From Faecousia sp. (GTDB lineage Bacteria > Bacillota > Clostridia > Oscillospirales > Oscillospiraceae), in NCBI GenBank assembly GCA_029257715.1, contig JARIAT010000091.1, positions 1-47,213 of the forward strand: a DNA stretch of 47,213 bases. Direction: 5' to 3'. Below are positions 7,737 through 15,633 of this stretch, piece by piece. The position numbers and the translations under genes were made by a program. Below the pieces are notes generated by a model. The model was not told the origin of the DNA, did no database searches, and saw only the letters and a program-made list of their open reading frames with translations. Numbering within the stretch: position 1 is the first letter of the stretch; each line of letters begins with the position of its first letter.

Positions 7737-9488
7737 CTATCCCTCCAGCTCTTGCATGACAATTTTATAGTAGTCCTTCGCATAACGGTACTGACGAAGG
7801 CTGTATTCTCCGAAATCAACCCCCAGATTCCGCTTGTATTCGCACCAATTGCTCCACAGCAGGCCGCAGGCCGCAATATAACAGTAGATCTTGATGCGGA
7901 TCTCTCGGGGGCATCCCTCGACAAAATAGCTGTCGATCACCTGCTCCACCTGCGCACGGTCATAGAGCGCATAGATGCAGAACATCGCAATATCCACATG
8001 AGGATCCTGCATGGCTGCATATTCCCAGTCAATAAGGCGGATTTCTTCTCCGCCGTTTTCCTGCTTGACAAACAGGAAGTTATCCGGCACCGCATCCATA
8101 TGCGTCAGAACCTTTTCCGTCACATGAGACTCAATATAGGGTCGAAGCGACAGAACCCGCTGCTTTGTCTTCTCGTAATCCCGATAGGCGGAAGGCCGTC
8201 CTTCCCACAAAGATTCATAAAAATCTATTTTTTGAAATATATCGAATTCGTGATCGACCTTCAGTCCCAAGGCATGGAAGCCGCGCAGCCGTTTCATGCA
8301 GTCGCTGACCTCCTGCGGATTGTCCGGATCGCAGGAACGGGCGCCTTCGAGAAATTCTGTGATCTTATAGCCGTTTTCCGGATTGATATAGACAATCTGA
8401 TCGCAGATCTTCCGGTCACAGATGGCATGATAGACCGAGGCTTCCTCTCGGCGGTTAATCAGGTGATCGGTACCTTCGCCCGGAATACGCATAATATACT
8501 TTCGATTTTTACAGGTAAACAGGAATGAACGGTTGGTCATCCCCTTTTTCAATACTGTAATCTGTGTAATATCCGCCACGGTAACATCCAGCACAGATGC
8601 CGCCAGCTCCAGCGTATCGGATTTCAGCTGTGCAGAGCCGCTGTCGAGTTCCCGCAGCTGCTCGTAGCTGTTAATCTCCACCACATCGCCCGCAGCGGCG
8701 ACCCTTGCTTCCAGAATCATCTGGTTTTTATGATACAGTGCATCTTCCCAAAACGCATTGTCGTACTTCATCTGCGCATCCATCTCTCTGATCCGTCTGC
8801 ACACCTCCGGCGCATCTTCCTTCAGAATGTAGCTGACGCCAATCAAGGTATTTCCGCCGGACGGTGTTGTGGTCAGCTCCATATTGCGGTTGACACGGAG
8901 CTGACTGTGGGTTTTTGTGGATTCCGATACCATATACCAAGAGCGCAGCTCCCGTCTGCGGAAGGGATTCTGTTTGCACCAGATATCGCAGGGAACAATA
9001 TAGGAATTTCCCAGATGCTTGGATGCCAATGCCAAAGAATGAAGGTTATTTTTGGTATCATACTCCGGATTTACAATCAGGTTGACATTATATTCATCCA
9101 TCAGATACTCAAACTGTTCCTTCATAAAGCCCACGACCACATGAATTTCCCGGACACCGGCTTCCCGGAGCTGACAGATCAGCCGCTCAATCAGTGTCTG
9201 TCCATGGACCTCCAAAAATGCCTTGGGCGTTTCCAGATTGATCGGCACCATCCGCATACCGAATCCGGCAGCCAGAATGATTGCATTTCTGGGGGCCTTC
9301 TCTTCAAATTCCTCCTGGGCCTTCTGGGTCAGGGCCATGTCGTCTGTCAGATATCCGTCCCGAACCAAATCCCTGAGGGATCGATTGACAATTCCAAGAG
9401 AACAATCACAGGCAGATGCCAGATTTCTCTGGTTCGTATAGGGTGTCTCCGCCAGTGCGTTCAGAATTCTACATTTTAAAATGTTCAT
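7737..9488 (-). CDS. licA: Winged-helix / LicC cytidylyltransferase / LicA choline kinase fusion
   Basis: The 583-aa protein has three parts. Residues 1-60 look like a winged helix (TNQRNLASACDCSLGIVNRS). Residues about 65-290 are a nucleotidyltransferase with NAIILAAGFGMRMVPINLET and EINSYEQL. Residues about 293-583 are a choline kinase/aminoglycoside phosphotransferase fold with HMDAVPDNFLF (catalytic loop) and LIDWEYAAMQDPHVDIAMF (metal-binding DxE-type motif). Together they could phosphorylate choline and convert it to CDP-choline for phosphocholine decoration of surface glycans. The N-terminal HTH may bind DNA. ATG 9488 was chosen because GAAGGA precedes it at good spacing; an ORF extension to 9629 runs through a terminator and promoter. 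Confidence 0.88.
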   Translation of the reverse strand: MNILKCRILNALAETPYTNQRNLASACDCSLGIVNRSLRDLVRDGYLTDDMALTQKAQEEFEEKAPRNAIILAAGFGMRMVPINLETPKAFLEVHGQTLIERLICQLREAGVREIHVVVGFMKEQFEYLMDEYNVNLIVNPEYDTKNNLHSLALASKHLGNSYIVPCDIWCKQNPFRRRELRSWYMVSESTKTHSQLRVNRNMELTTTPSGGNTLIGVSYILKEDAPEVCRRIREMDAQMKYDNAFWEDALYHKNQMILEARVAAAGDVVEINSYEQLRELDSGSAQLKSDTLELAASVLDVTVADITQITVLKKGMTNRSFLFTCKNRKYIMRIPGEGTDHLINRREEASVYHAICDRKICDQIVYINPENGYKITEFLEGARSCDPDNPQEVSDCMKRLRGFHALGLKVDHEFDIFQKIDFYESLWEGRPSAYRDYEKTKQRVLSLRPYIESHVTEKVLTHMDAVPDNFLFVKQENGGEEIRLIDWEYAAMQDPHVDIAMFCIYALYDRAQVEQVIDSYFVEGCPREIRIKIYCYIAACGLLWSNWCEYKRNLGVDFGEYSLRQYRYAKDYYKIVMQELEG

Positions 9489-9522
9489 AAACATTCCTTC
9501 TTCCGTTTTTGTGAACGATATC

Positions 9523-9551
9523 AATATAGCGCACAACCGCAGGAAAGTCAA
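9523..9551 (-). promoter_or_regulatory. Promoter of the choline operon
   Basis: Minus strand TTGACT (9551-9546), 17-bp spacer, TATATT (9528-9523), about 35 nt before the licA fusion start. Confidence 0.8.
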
Positions 9552-9560
9552 TCCTGAAAA

Positions 9561-9598
9561 TAAAAATCGCTGCCGTACATCGTCTGTACGACAGCGAT
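9561..9598 (-). terminator. Hairpin with T-run upstream of the lic promoter
   Basis: A 14-bp stem with one wobble pair (ATCGCTGTCGTACA/TGTACGGCAGCGAT on the minus strand) is followed by TTTTTATTTT. It lies downstream of the tRNA-Gln terminator and just before the lic promoter, so it acts as a second terminator that insulates the operon. Confidence 0.7.
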
Positions 9599-9643
9599 AG
9601 AACACCGGCTCTTTGCCTTTCCGAGCCATTTTGCAGTGTATGA

Positions 9644-9677
9644 TAAAAAAATCCCGTCACATCAGTGACGGGATTTT
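9644..9677 (-). terminator. Terminator of tRNA-Gln
   Basis: Minus strand stem AAAATCCCGTCAC/GTGACGGGATTTT with loop TGAT and a T-run, immediately after the tRNA 3' end. Confidence 0.9.
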
Positions 9678-9678
9678 A

Positions 9679-9752
9679 TGGCAGAGGATGAGGGATTCGA
9701 ACCCCCGCGAACGGAGTCAGAGTCCGGTGTGCTACCGTTACACTAATCCTCT
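9679..9752 (-). tRNA. tRNA-Gln (anticodon CTG)
   Basis: The 74-nt cloverleaf has acceptor stem AGAGGAT/ATCCTCT, discriminator G and encoded CCA. The anticodon loop CTCTGAC gives CTG (codon CAG). The A1-U72 pair and G73 are typical of glutamine tRNAs. The TTCGAAT T-loop is intact. Confidence 0.93.
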
Positions 9753-9810
9753 ATCAAAAAAGAAGCGCTTTTGAAGTGCTTTGTTGTTTGACTCCGTAAC
9801 AACATGGCTT

Positions 9811-9838
9811 ATTATAACCATATTTCAGAAAATGTCAA
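9811..9838 (-). promoter_or_regulatory. Promoter of tRNA-Gln
   Basis: Minus strand TTGACA (9838-9833), 16-bp spacer, TATAAT (9816-9811): a consensus sigma-A promoter. Confidence 0.88.
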
Positions 9839-9866
9839 GTGTTTTTCCAAAATATTTTTAAATTTT

Positions 9867-10436
9867 TTATTCGTCTAAAAAATGCGCCTGCTGTTCCCAC
9901 GGGAATGGATCCCCCTTGAGAACATGCTCCCGAATATAGCAAAAGGTTTTCTCCTCTCCCTCATCTCTCAGCATCAGCAGCAGATACTCCAGCTGCCTGA
10001 GAAGCTCCGGGTGCATCAGGTTTCGCTCTCTGGATCGGTCGAGATACGCCCACGCCGACGCATCGGTATAGCGCTCCCCCTCATAGGTCATGCAGGCCGC
10101 ACGGCGATCCATCACCATTTCTACTAAATATCTGCGGGGCATGGGGTAGGATTCGTACTGCCGGGTCTGCATATTCAGATCCGTCCAGTATTCATAATGA
10201 TGCTTATTCCTTCCCTTGTGGTGCATCCACGCGGTGGAGTATCCCTTCTCCTCCCGCTCCGCGGCATTGGGGCTTCGGCTGCCCTGATAATACTTCGCGC
10301 CAACGATAAATTCTGCCGGAGAATACTTACTCAGATCATGGGTCAGCCCCTGCCAGTAAAGTCCAACCTTGAAGCAGCCCTGTCTTACCAGACGTCTGTG
10401 GTGTGAAACTGTTTTAAAATGTTTCCAGGCCTTCAT
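9867..10436 (-). CDS. DUF5662 family protein
   Basis: The 189-aa soluble protein begins MKAWKHFKTVSHHRRLVRQG and carries HDLSKYSPAEF, YYQGSRSPNAAERE and AWMHHKGRNKHHYEYW. I know these as the conserved blocks of DUF5662 proteins in Firmicutes. The many His and Asp residues (HDLSKYS, HHKGRNKHH) could form a metal site, reminiscent of HD-type phosphohydrolases, but no activity is established. GGAGG lies 7 nt before the ATG. It is a single gene divergent from the PPC-domain gene at 10565. Confidence 0.8.
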   Translation of the reverse strand: MKAWKHFKTVSHHRRLVRQGCFKVGLYWQGLTHDLSKYSPAEFIVGAKYYQGSRSPNAAEREEKGYSTAWMHHKGRNKHHYEYWTDLNMQTRQYESYPMPRRYLVEMVMDRRAACMTYEGERYTDASAWAYLDRSRERNLMHPELLRQLEYLLLMLRDEGEEKTFCYIREHVLKGDPFPWEQQAHFLDE

Positions 10437-10511
10437 TTATTTGCCTCCAGAACCAGAATTTTGTCGCAAAATATTATATGCGATTTGTGATTATTTTGCA
10501 ATAGTAAACAA

Positions 10512-10540
10512 TTGAATTTCCCATTTTCTGATGGTACAAT
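10512..10540 (+). promoter_or_regulatory. Promoter of the PPC-domain gene
   Basis: TTGAAT (10512-10517), 17-bp spacer, TACAAT (10535-10540), 24 nt before the start codon at 10565. Confidence 0.8.
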
Positions 10541-10564
10541 ATGGAGTAATAAGGAGGTAATGTC

Positions 10565-10990
10565 ATGGATTATCGTAAATTTGGAAACACATATGTGGTT
10601 CGGCTCGACCGGGGCGAGGAAATGATCGAAAAGGTTCTGTGGCTTGCTTCCACCGAACAGATCCGGCTGGCCCAGATCAGCGGCCTTGGGGAAGTGAATA
10701 TCATCACCCTTGGGAACTACTCCACCGAAACCCGTCAGTATAAGGCTACCACATTCCATGCGGATTTTGAGATTGTGTCCCTGTCAGGAAATCTTACAAC
10801 CCAGAACGGAAAGCCCTATCTCCACATCCATATGGCGGTGAGCGATTCCTGCGGCCGTTGTTACGGCGGCCATCTCAATCATGGGGAAGTCAATGGCTCT
10901 GCTGAACTTTTTATCACCGTACTCGACGGTGAAGTGGAACGGCAGCCCAATCCCGACATCGGACTCAACCTGATGCAGTTTTCCGAATAA
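10565..10990 (+). CDS. PPC/DUF296 domain protein
   Basis: The 141-aa protein is a single PPC (DUF296) domain. The conserved features are an N-terminal strand with LDRGEEMIE, then ISGLGEVN, and the metal-site region YLHIHMAVSD followed by GGHL. Plant homologues carry AT-hooks, while bacterial ones like this are stand-alone trimeric domains of unclear role, often called DNA-binding by annotation only. It is preceded by a sigma-A promoter and AAGGAGG, and followed by a strong terminator, so it is monocistronic. Confidence 0.88.
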   Translation: MDYRKFGNTYVVRLDRGEEMIEKVLWLASTEQIRLAQISGLGEVNIITLGNYSTETRQYKATTFHADFEIVSLSGNLTTQNGKPYLHIHMAVSDSCGRCYGGHLNHGEVNGSAELFITVLDGEVERQPNPDIGLNLMQFSE

Positions 10991-10996
10991 ATACCG

Positions 10997-11033
10997 CCCC
11001 TGTGTCTGACATGTCAGACACAGGGGCTTTTCT
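10997..11033 (+). terminator. Terminator between PPC gene and sigK 3' part
   Basis: A 14-bp stem (CCCCTGTGTCTGAC/GTCAGACACAGGGG) with a 2-nt loop is followed by CTTTTCTTT. It may also serve the converging sigK part. Confidence 0.88.
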
Positions 11034-11038
11034 TTGTC

Positions 11039-11399
11039 CTAGGAATCCAGTTCCTTCTTTAATTTCTCCAAAGCCCGTTTTTCGATTCTCGATACGTAGC
11101 TTCGGCTGATGTCGAGAGCCTGAGCAACCTCTCGCTGTCTGCTGGGCTTGTGACCGAACAGACCGTAGCGCATAACAATTACACGCCGTTCCTGCTCTGT
11201 CAGGCAGCCAAGAACTGCTTTTCGCAGCGACCGGGCACTTTCTCTGGCATCCACCTGCTCGAGAAGATCTCTTCCGTCTTCGTGGATCACATCCATCAAA
11301 GACAGAGCTGCGCCGTCAGTTCCTGTCTCAATGTAATCCGACAGAGATACATCCTGACTGGACTTGCGTCGGCTTCGGAAGTACATGAGGATTTCATTT
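11039..11399 (-). CDS. sigK: sigK, C-terminal part (split by skin-like element)
   Basis: From the att core at 11399 the minus strand encodes NEIL, then MYFRSRRKSSQDVSLSDYIE and a sigma-factor C-terminus ending at TAG 11041-11039. The tail DISRSYVSRIEKRALEKL is region 4.2 of sporulation sigma factor K, and TEQERRVIVMRYGLFG is region 4. This part has no start codon or ribosome site of its own. Its upstream sequence is the recombinase gene in another frame. It becomes expressible only when the intervening DNA is excised, giving sigma-K for late mother-cell transcription. The reading frame across the junction with the N-terminal part was checked and is continuous. Confidence 0.93.
11386..11399 (-). 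repeat. att core, left end of the skin-like element
   Basis: TGAGGATTTCATTT (plus strand) is repeated exactly at 21889-21902 in the same orientation. It encodes NEIL of sigma-K in one frame and contains the TGA stop of the recombinase in another. Flanking bases differ on both sides, so the shared core is 14 bp. Confidence 0.93.
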
Positions 11400-13127
11400 G
11401 CTATCCGCACATCCCGGAACTTCCGAGACAGGGGAATTCTCCGGCCCACCGAGCCGTTGTGCGACAACGACCATATCTTTACTTTGACTCGATTCGTCTG
11501 ACAGAAAGAAAACATGCGCGTTTTCTCCGTCCCATACCACCTTACTGACCACCAGACGCAAAGCACTCCTCTGCTGCTCCACGCTCATGGTCTCAATCTG
11601 GCTACCCACCCGGGTAATCATATCCCGGAGCAGGTTGAACTGGTAATCGTGCAGGGCCTTCTCACCAGTCATTACCTCCAGCTCTGCAATTCGCTTTTTC
11701 AGCCCCTCGCTCTTTCCGTGAAGCTCTGTGATCTGGTTGGCAATATAGCCCTCCATATCAGTGTTCACATACCTCGGCAGAGTCGTCACCAGATTGCCGA
11801 TATCGATTTCATTCTCCCTAAGCTGGAGTTTCAGGTCAGCAATCTCCTGATCATAGGCCGCCCGATTGCCACCAAGGGCCCGTCTCCCCCTCTCCAACTC
11901 CTGGAGAAACAAGCTCGGCTCCTTGCTTAGCTCTACCAGCTGCTCCAAAAGCTGCTCGTCCAGCTGATTGCCGTCCACCGGTTTGCCGCTGCACAGATGT
12001 CCCTGACTGCGATCTCTTGTCGTGCAGCGATAGGTGTAGATCCGCTCTCCCTTCTCGTTGACCCGATTGGTGAGCTTCGGACGCATAAAATCTCCACACT
12101 GACCGCAAATCAGCAGACCCGACAGCAACGCCTCGTTGGTACGAGGTCTGCGATAGCCCTTCGACCGATTCATGTCAAGCAAATTTTGAACCTGCACCCA
12201 CTTCTTGCCGCTGACAGCACCCTGGTGGGCGCCCAACGCCACGATCCATTCCTCCATGGGATTGATCTGGTTGGTCTTGCCAGGCCGCTGTAAGGTGCGG
12301 TTGTAAGCCATGACGCCCCTGCTTCCGTCAAAGTCCGCCTGATCGGAGAACAACTCCACATTGGCTTCCTTTAAATATGCATAAGCCTCCTGATCTGCCT
12401 CCATGTAGACGGGATTGGTCAGAATGCTTCGGATGGCAAAGCGGGTAAATTCGTTTCCTCGACGGGTACGGTACCGTCCCTCCAACAAATACTGGTCGGT
12501 TTTTGTGAGAGAGCCGGTTTCCAGAAACTTATCAAAGATCAACTCCACCAACCGAATTTCCTCCGGGATTTGCACCAGACGATAGGCACTTTTGCTCTTG
12601 CCGTCCACAGTTACCTTGGTGACACCCTCGGAATCATAGCCCAGAGGCGTATTGCCGCCCAGCCAGCGGCCGGTCTTGGCCAGCTCGTGCATATTGTCCC
12701 GGATTCGCTCGGCAATCGTCTCCCGTTCCAACTGGGAAAAGACCGAAGCAATATACATCATGGCCCGGCCCATGGGCGAGCTGGTGTCAAACTGCTCTTT
12801 CATGGAGATGAAACCAATGCCTCTATCCCCCAGATCCTGAATAAGACCTGCAAAATCGCCAATGTTGCGGCTGATCCGGTCCAGACGATAGACCACAATA
12901 GCGGCAAATTTCTGCTTGTGGGAATCCTTCATCATCTGTTTAAACTGAGGTCGATCCAGTGTTCCGCCGGAAAAGCCCTCGTCCTCATAGACCAGCGCTT
13001 CCTCCGCCGCTTGATCGCCAAAATGCATGGCGATATAGCTGCGGCACATCTCGATCTGGTTCTCCACGCTCTCACCCTTGCCGGTATAGCGGGACTTTCG
13101 GGAGTAGATCACATAGTGTTTGTCCAT
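11394..13127 (-). CDS. spoIVCA: Large serine recombinase of the skin-like element (SpoIVCA type)
   Basis: The 577-aa protein starts MDKHYVIYSRKSRYTGKGES, where YSRKSR holds the catalytic serine. A resolvase domain follows with VVYRLDRISRN and SVFSQLERETIAERIR. Then come a recombinase domain, a zinc-ribbon (CGQCGDFMRPKL with later Cys residues) and a C-terminal coiled-coil rich in Leu/Glu. This is the layout of large serine integrases, including the sigK recombinases. It lies directly against the att site and its TGA stop (11396-11394) is inside the core. ATG 13127 is preferred over 13145 because GGGGGAG precedes it. A possible promoter is TTGACT/TATAAA (13247-13220); a mother-cell sigma-E promoter is not clear to me. 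Confidence 0.93.
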   Translation of the reverse strand: MDKHYVIYSRKSRYTGKGESVENQIEMCRSYIAMHFGDQAAEEALVYEDEGFSGGTLDRPQFKQMMKDSHKQKFAAIVVYRLDRISRNIGDFAGLIQDLGDRGIGFISMKEQFDTSSPMGRAMMYIASVFSQLERETIAERIRDNMHELAKTGRWLGGNTPLGYDSEGVTKVTVDGKSKSAYRLVQIPEEIRLVELIFDKFLETGSLTKTDQYLLEGRYRTRRGNEFTRFAIRSILTNPVYMEADQEAYAYLKEANVELFSDQADFDGSRGVMAYNRTLQRPGKTNQINPMEEWIVALGAHQGAVSGKKWVQVQNLLDMNRSKGYRRPRTNEALLSGLLICGQCGDFMRPKLTNRVNEKGERIYTYRCTTRDRSQGHLCSGKPVDGNQLDEQLLEQLVELSKEPSLFLQELERGRRALGGNRAAYDQEIADLKLQLRENEIDIGNLVTTLPRYVNTDMEGYIANQITELHGKSEGLKKRIAELEVMTGEKALHDYQFNLLRDMITRVGSQIETMSVEQQRSALRLVVSKVVWDGENAHVFFLSDESSQSKDMVVVAQRLGGPENSPVSEVPGCADSK

Positions 13128-13219
13128 TTCCGTCTCCCCCTTCATATTAAGTGATATTATATTAAAATACTATTACAAAATATCGTCCAAGAAAAGGGAA
13201 GGCTGAAAAATCCAAAAAT

Positions 13220-13247
13220 TTTATAATGAAGCATCTTTATGAGTCAA
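13220..13247 (-). promoter_or_regulatory. Possible promoter of the recombinase gene
   Basis: Minus strand TTGACT (13247-13242), 16-bp spacer, TATAAA (13225-13220). A mother-cell sigma-E promoter would be expected for developmental excision. Nearer the gene GATATT followed by an AT-rich -10-like region is seen, but the match is weak. Confidence 0.35.
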
Positions 13248-13263
13248 CGGATCTCAAAAATAC

Positions 13264-13299
13264 AAAATCCGGGGGCTCAGCCGAACACTGAGCCCCCGG
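13264..13299 (-). terminator. Terminator of the vanZ-like gene
   Basis: A perfect 12-bp stem (CCGGGGGCTCAG and its complement) with a 7-nt loop, followed on the minus strand by ATTTTGTATTTTT. It separates vanZ from the recombinase. Confidence 0.85.
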
Positions 13300-13318
13300 T
13301 GTATGCACCTAGGTATAT

Positions 13319-13810
13319 TTATCCCGCAACTCTGCTCAAGATCCTCTGAAACCACTTTGCGTTCCAGATCCAGAATCCCAGGAAGGCACCCGCCAGTCCC
13401 AGAATAAAGTCATCCACATCAAAAGAACCGTTTCTCAGAAGGATTTGACTGCATTCAATTGTTAGAATCATCAAAAACACGGTAAGCCCGAAAATCTTCC
13501 CGTTTCGTTCTTTGGAGAAGAAAAACGGTAAAAACAGGCCCATCGGGAGAAGCATCACCAGACCGCCAAGCAGATTTCTTGCGGCGACGATCGGGTTTGC
13601 AGATCCGTCAATAAGATTTGTGAGATATTCGGAAATGGTGCGGAAGGGAATCAGGTTGGAAAAATGGAGAAAGTACTCTTTCAAGCTGGCATCGATCCAC
13701 CTGCTCCCCCGGTCTCCATACAGCAGCCGCCATAAACTGTATCCGTAGATTGCAAAAGCACAGATTCCAACAATCAGCAGCAATTTTTTACATATACTCT
13801 TATTCCTCAT
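13319..13810 (-). CDS. VanZ family membrane protein
   Basis: The 163-aa protein has about four hydrophobic helices. It shows the VanZ pattern: NLIPFRTI after the first helix, NLLGGLVMLLPMGLFLPFFF, ECSQILLRNGSFDVDDFILG and a final helix. VanZ in glycopeptide-resistance clusters gives low-level teicoplanin resistance, but most chromosomal VanZ-like proteins have no known role. ATG 13810 is chosen over 13855 because AAAGGGG lies just upstream. It is an isolated cargo gene in the skin-like element with its own terminator. Confidence 0.85.
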   Translation of the reverse strand: MRNKSICKKLLLIVGICAFAIYGYSLWRLLYGDRGSRWIDASLKEYFLHFSNLIPFRTISEYLTNLIDGSANPIVAARNLLGGLVMLLPMGLFLPFFFSKERNGKIFGLTVFLMILTIECSQILLRNGSFDVDDFILGLAGAFLGFWIWNAKWFQRILSRVAG

Positions 13811-13997
13811 ATTTTCCCCTTTCATTCCCAGAAAAGTTCTGCGTTCCAGTGCCAACGGGGCATAGAACTAAGATTGATACCCTCATCGATTGAATTTGAT
13901 ATCGATGTGTTTCCAAATAGCTTTATTATTTTTGAAGAAATGAGCCTATTCTATGAACATGAGATGTCGATAGAACTTTATTGTTTCCTTTTTACTC

Positions 13998-14663
13998 TTA
14001 ATAGTACAATCTTCCAGAGCCATATAGACAGTCTACATCAGTTTTAAACCTATCGACGGCGTTTATGATTAAATAATATGCATCATTTTTGGTATTTAAT
14101 GTACCTGATATTCCTGATCCTGCTGTTCCGGAAAATGTCTTGGTTTGAGGCGCAACCCATTTATCCTGACAAACCTTAATTGTATATCGATATCCGTCAT
14201 AATTTTGTGTCATATCTGCTTTGTCCGACATTCGTTTAATCTTAGCATCTCCGGATAAATACAATTCTGTAGCCGGTACATTGAATGTCACTTTATTATG
14301 TTTTCCATTTACTTCCGACCTTGTTTCAAATGAATATTCGTGTGCTGTCACTGTACGCCCTTTACCTAACGCTTTTTCTTCAGTATTTTCATAGATATAC
14401 TCACGTTTTGGATCAGACATTGCAAAATGTTCTCCCGTTTCTGGATTGTAAAACGCATAATGCATTCCGTTCACGCTATCGTAAAAATCATAGTAGACGA
14501 TATCATTGCCTTCGTATTCATATTGAGCATTTGAAGGAATATAGACACCGTTAAATTCCATCAATTTATCATTATATGATGATTGCATTTCAGCCATAGC
14601 TGGAAAAATCATCAAAGAAACACATATCCAAAAAACTAGAAATCTCGCTACATATCTTTTCAT
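13998..14663 (-). CDS. Secreted protein of unknown function
   Basis: The 221-aa protein starts with a signal peptide (MKRYVARF, hydrophobic core, cleavage near AMA-EMQSS). The mature part is Tyr/Asn/Asp-rich, with YYDFYDSVNGMHYAFYNPET and a C-terminal YGSGRLYY. No lipobox or anchor is visible, so it is likely released or held at the wall. The gene is AT-rich compared with the flanking chromosome, a sign of foreign origin. GGAGAG lies about 10 nt before the ATG. I considered a lactococcin-972-like bacteriocin because of the secreted Gly/Tyr-rich C-terminus, but the match is not convincing. Confidence 0.6.
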   Translation of the reverse strand: MKRYVARFLVFWICVSLMIFPAMAEMQSSYNDKLMEFNGVYIPSNAQYEYEGNDIVYYDFYDSVNGMHYAFYNPETGEHFAMSDPKREYIYENTEEKALGKGRTVTAHEYSFETRSEVNGKHNKVTFNVPATELYLSGDAKIKRMSDKADMTQNYDGYRYTIKVCQDKWVAPQTKTFSGTAGSGISGTLNTKNDAYYLIINAVDRFKTDVDCLYGSGRLYY

Positions 14664-14875
14664 ATTTATTCTACTCTCCAGAATTTCATTGCATATACAA
14701 GCAGAAAGTCACTTACCTTAGATGGCAGCACAACTAAGTAAATTTCTTCCTACTGCATTGGACTCACCCGCTTTCTATATTAGAGTATATCCTTTGGTGA
14801 AAGATTTCTGGAAGCTTGTTCTTCCTGTGTTTCAATATTAACATTTTAAAATATATACGTCAATGCTATATATAG

Positions 14876-14976
14876 AGATTACCCCTGCGGGAAGGGAATA
14901 CCTGAGGGATTGTCTGGAAGAATTCCACCAATTTACGGACGTCTTCAAGCATCTTACGGAAGGAGGAAAAATATAA
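14876..14976 (+). pseudogene. 3' fragment of a PadR family regulator gene
   Basis: In frame before the HAAS-like gene, the DNA encodes ITPAGREYLRDCLEEFHQF and a short tail to TAA at 14974-14976. ITPAGREYL is the typical end of the PadR winged helix followed by its C-terminal helix. The 5' two thirds are missing, because upstream sequence is AT-rich and non-coding. The stop overlaps the next start (TAATG), as in PadR-HAAS operons, so this is a remnant of such an operon cut on its 5' side. Confidence 0.7.
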
Positions 14977-15377
14977 TGCGTTCATCAATTGATTGTTATT
15001 GCCACGAAGTAAAAAAGCATCTGATGTGCGATTGGTCCACCCGAAAAAGTCTGATACAAGGCCTTCGTTCAGAACTTCAAGACCACTTCTCCGAGTGTGC
15101 GAATTATGAGGAAATTCTATCTGGCTATGGTGCCCCGGAGATTATTGCACATGAATTACAGGAAGCTGTCGATCTACCGGAATATCATACCGCATTTCAG
15201 AAAAAGAAACGGCTGATGATTCTTTTGACTGTACTGGTCATCAGTGTATGCATCGGTATTACCGCCGGATATTTGCATGAGGTTGCCAATAGTAAAATTG
15301 TATCCAAGCAGGATACAATCATTATTGACGGTACTTTTCCAAATGATGGAACTATAATCGATTTTACTGAGGAGTAA
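14976..15377 (+). CDS. HAAS-like/DUF6120-like single-pass membrane protein
   Basis: The 133-aa protein has a cytosolic N-terminal helical domain of the HAAS type, a family that sits next to PadR regulators and often modulates them. Recognisable stretches are CHEVKKHLMCDWSTRKSLIQ and EEILSGYGAPEIIAHELQEA. One transmembrane helix follows (RLMILLTVLVISVCIGITAG) and then a short outside tail. ATG 14976 follows AAGGAGG. The upstream PadR partner survives only as a fragment, so regulation of this gene is probably lost. The next gene starts 4 nt after its stop. Confidence 0.75.
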   Translation: MRSSIDCYCHEVKKHLMCDWSTRKSLIQGLRSELQDHFSECANYEEILSGYGAPEIIAHELQEAVDLPEYHTAFQKKKRLMILLTVLVISVCIGITAGYLHEVANSKIVSKQDTIIIDGTFPNDGTIIDFTEE

Positions 15378-15381
15378 AACT

Positions 15382-15633
15382 ATGAAAAAACTGATTTCTT
15401 TGCTTTTAAGTATTACGATACTTTTAAGCCTAAATACTGTTACAGTTACCGCTAGGACTGTCCCGTCTAATAAAATCCATACATCCATATCAGCTTGGGA
15501 AGAGGGGGGCTATATTATAACAACTATTACAGAAACACCTTCAAATCCCACTATCACATCTTTTTCACAATCAAAAATCAAGACAGGGACCAAACGGGCT
15601 GATTACTATAACGCAAATAACATTTTACAATAG
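15382..15633 (+). pseudogene. Truncated secreted-protein gene
   Basis: The ORF has a good signal peptide (MKKLISLLLSITILLSLN, cleavage near TAR) and a short mature region with TKRADYYNAN. It ends five codons later in sequence that belongs to a DnaC/IstB fragment on the other strand. Its normal 3' end therefore seems lost at a junction near 15630. It is the third gene of the PadR/HAAS remnant operon. The product of 83 aa could still be made and secreted, but is unlikely to be complete. Confidence 0.6.

Noticed and set aside
7035..8528. 497-codon plus-strand frame over the licC/licA genes
   Set aside because: The opposite strand encodes strongly recognisable enzymes, and the frame has no start signals.
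13998..14663. Lactococcin-972-like bacteriocin call
   Set aside because: The protein is much longer than that family and lacks a convincing signature.
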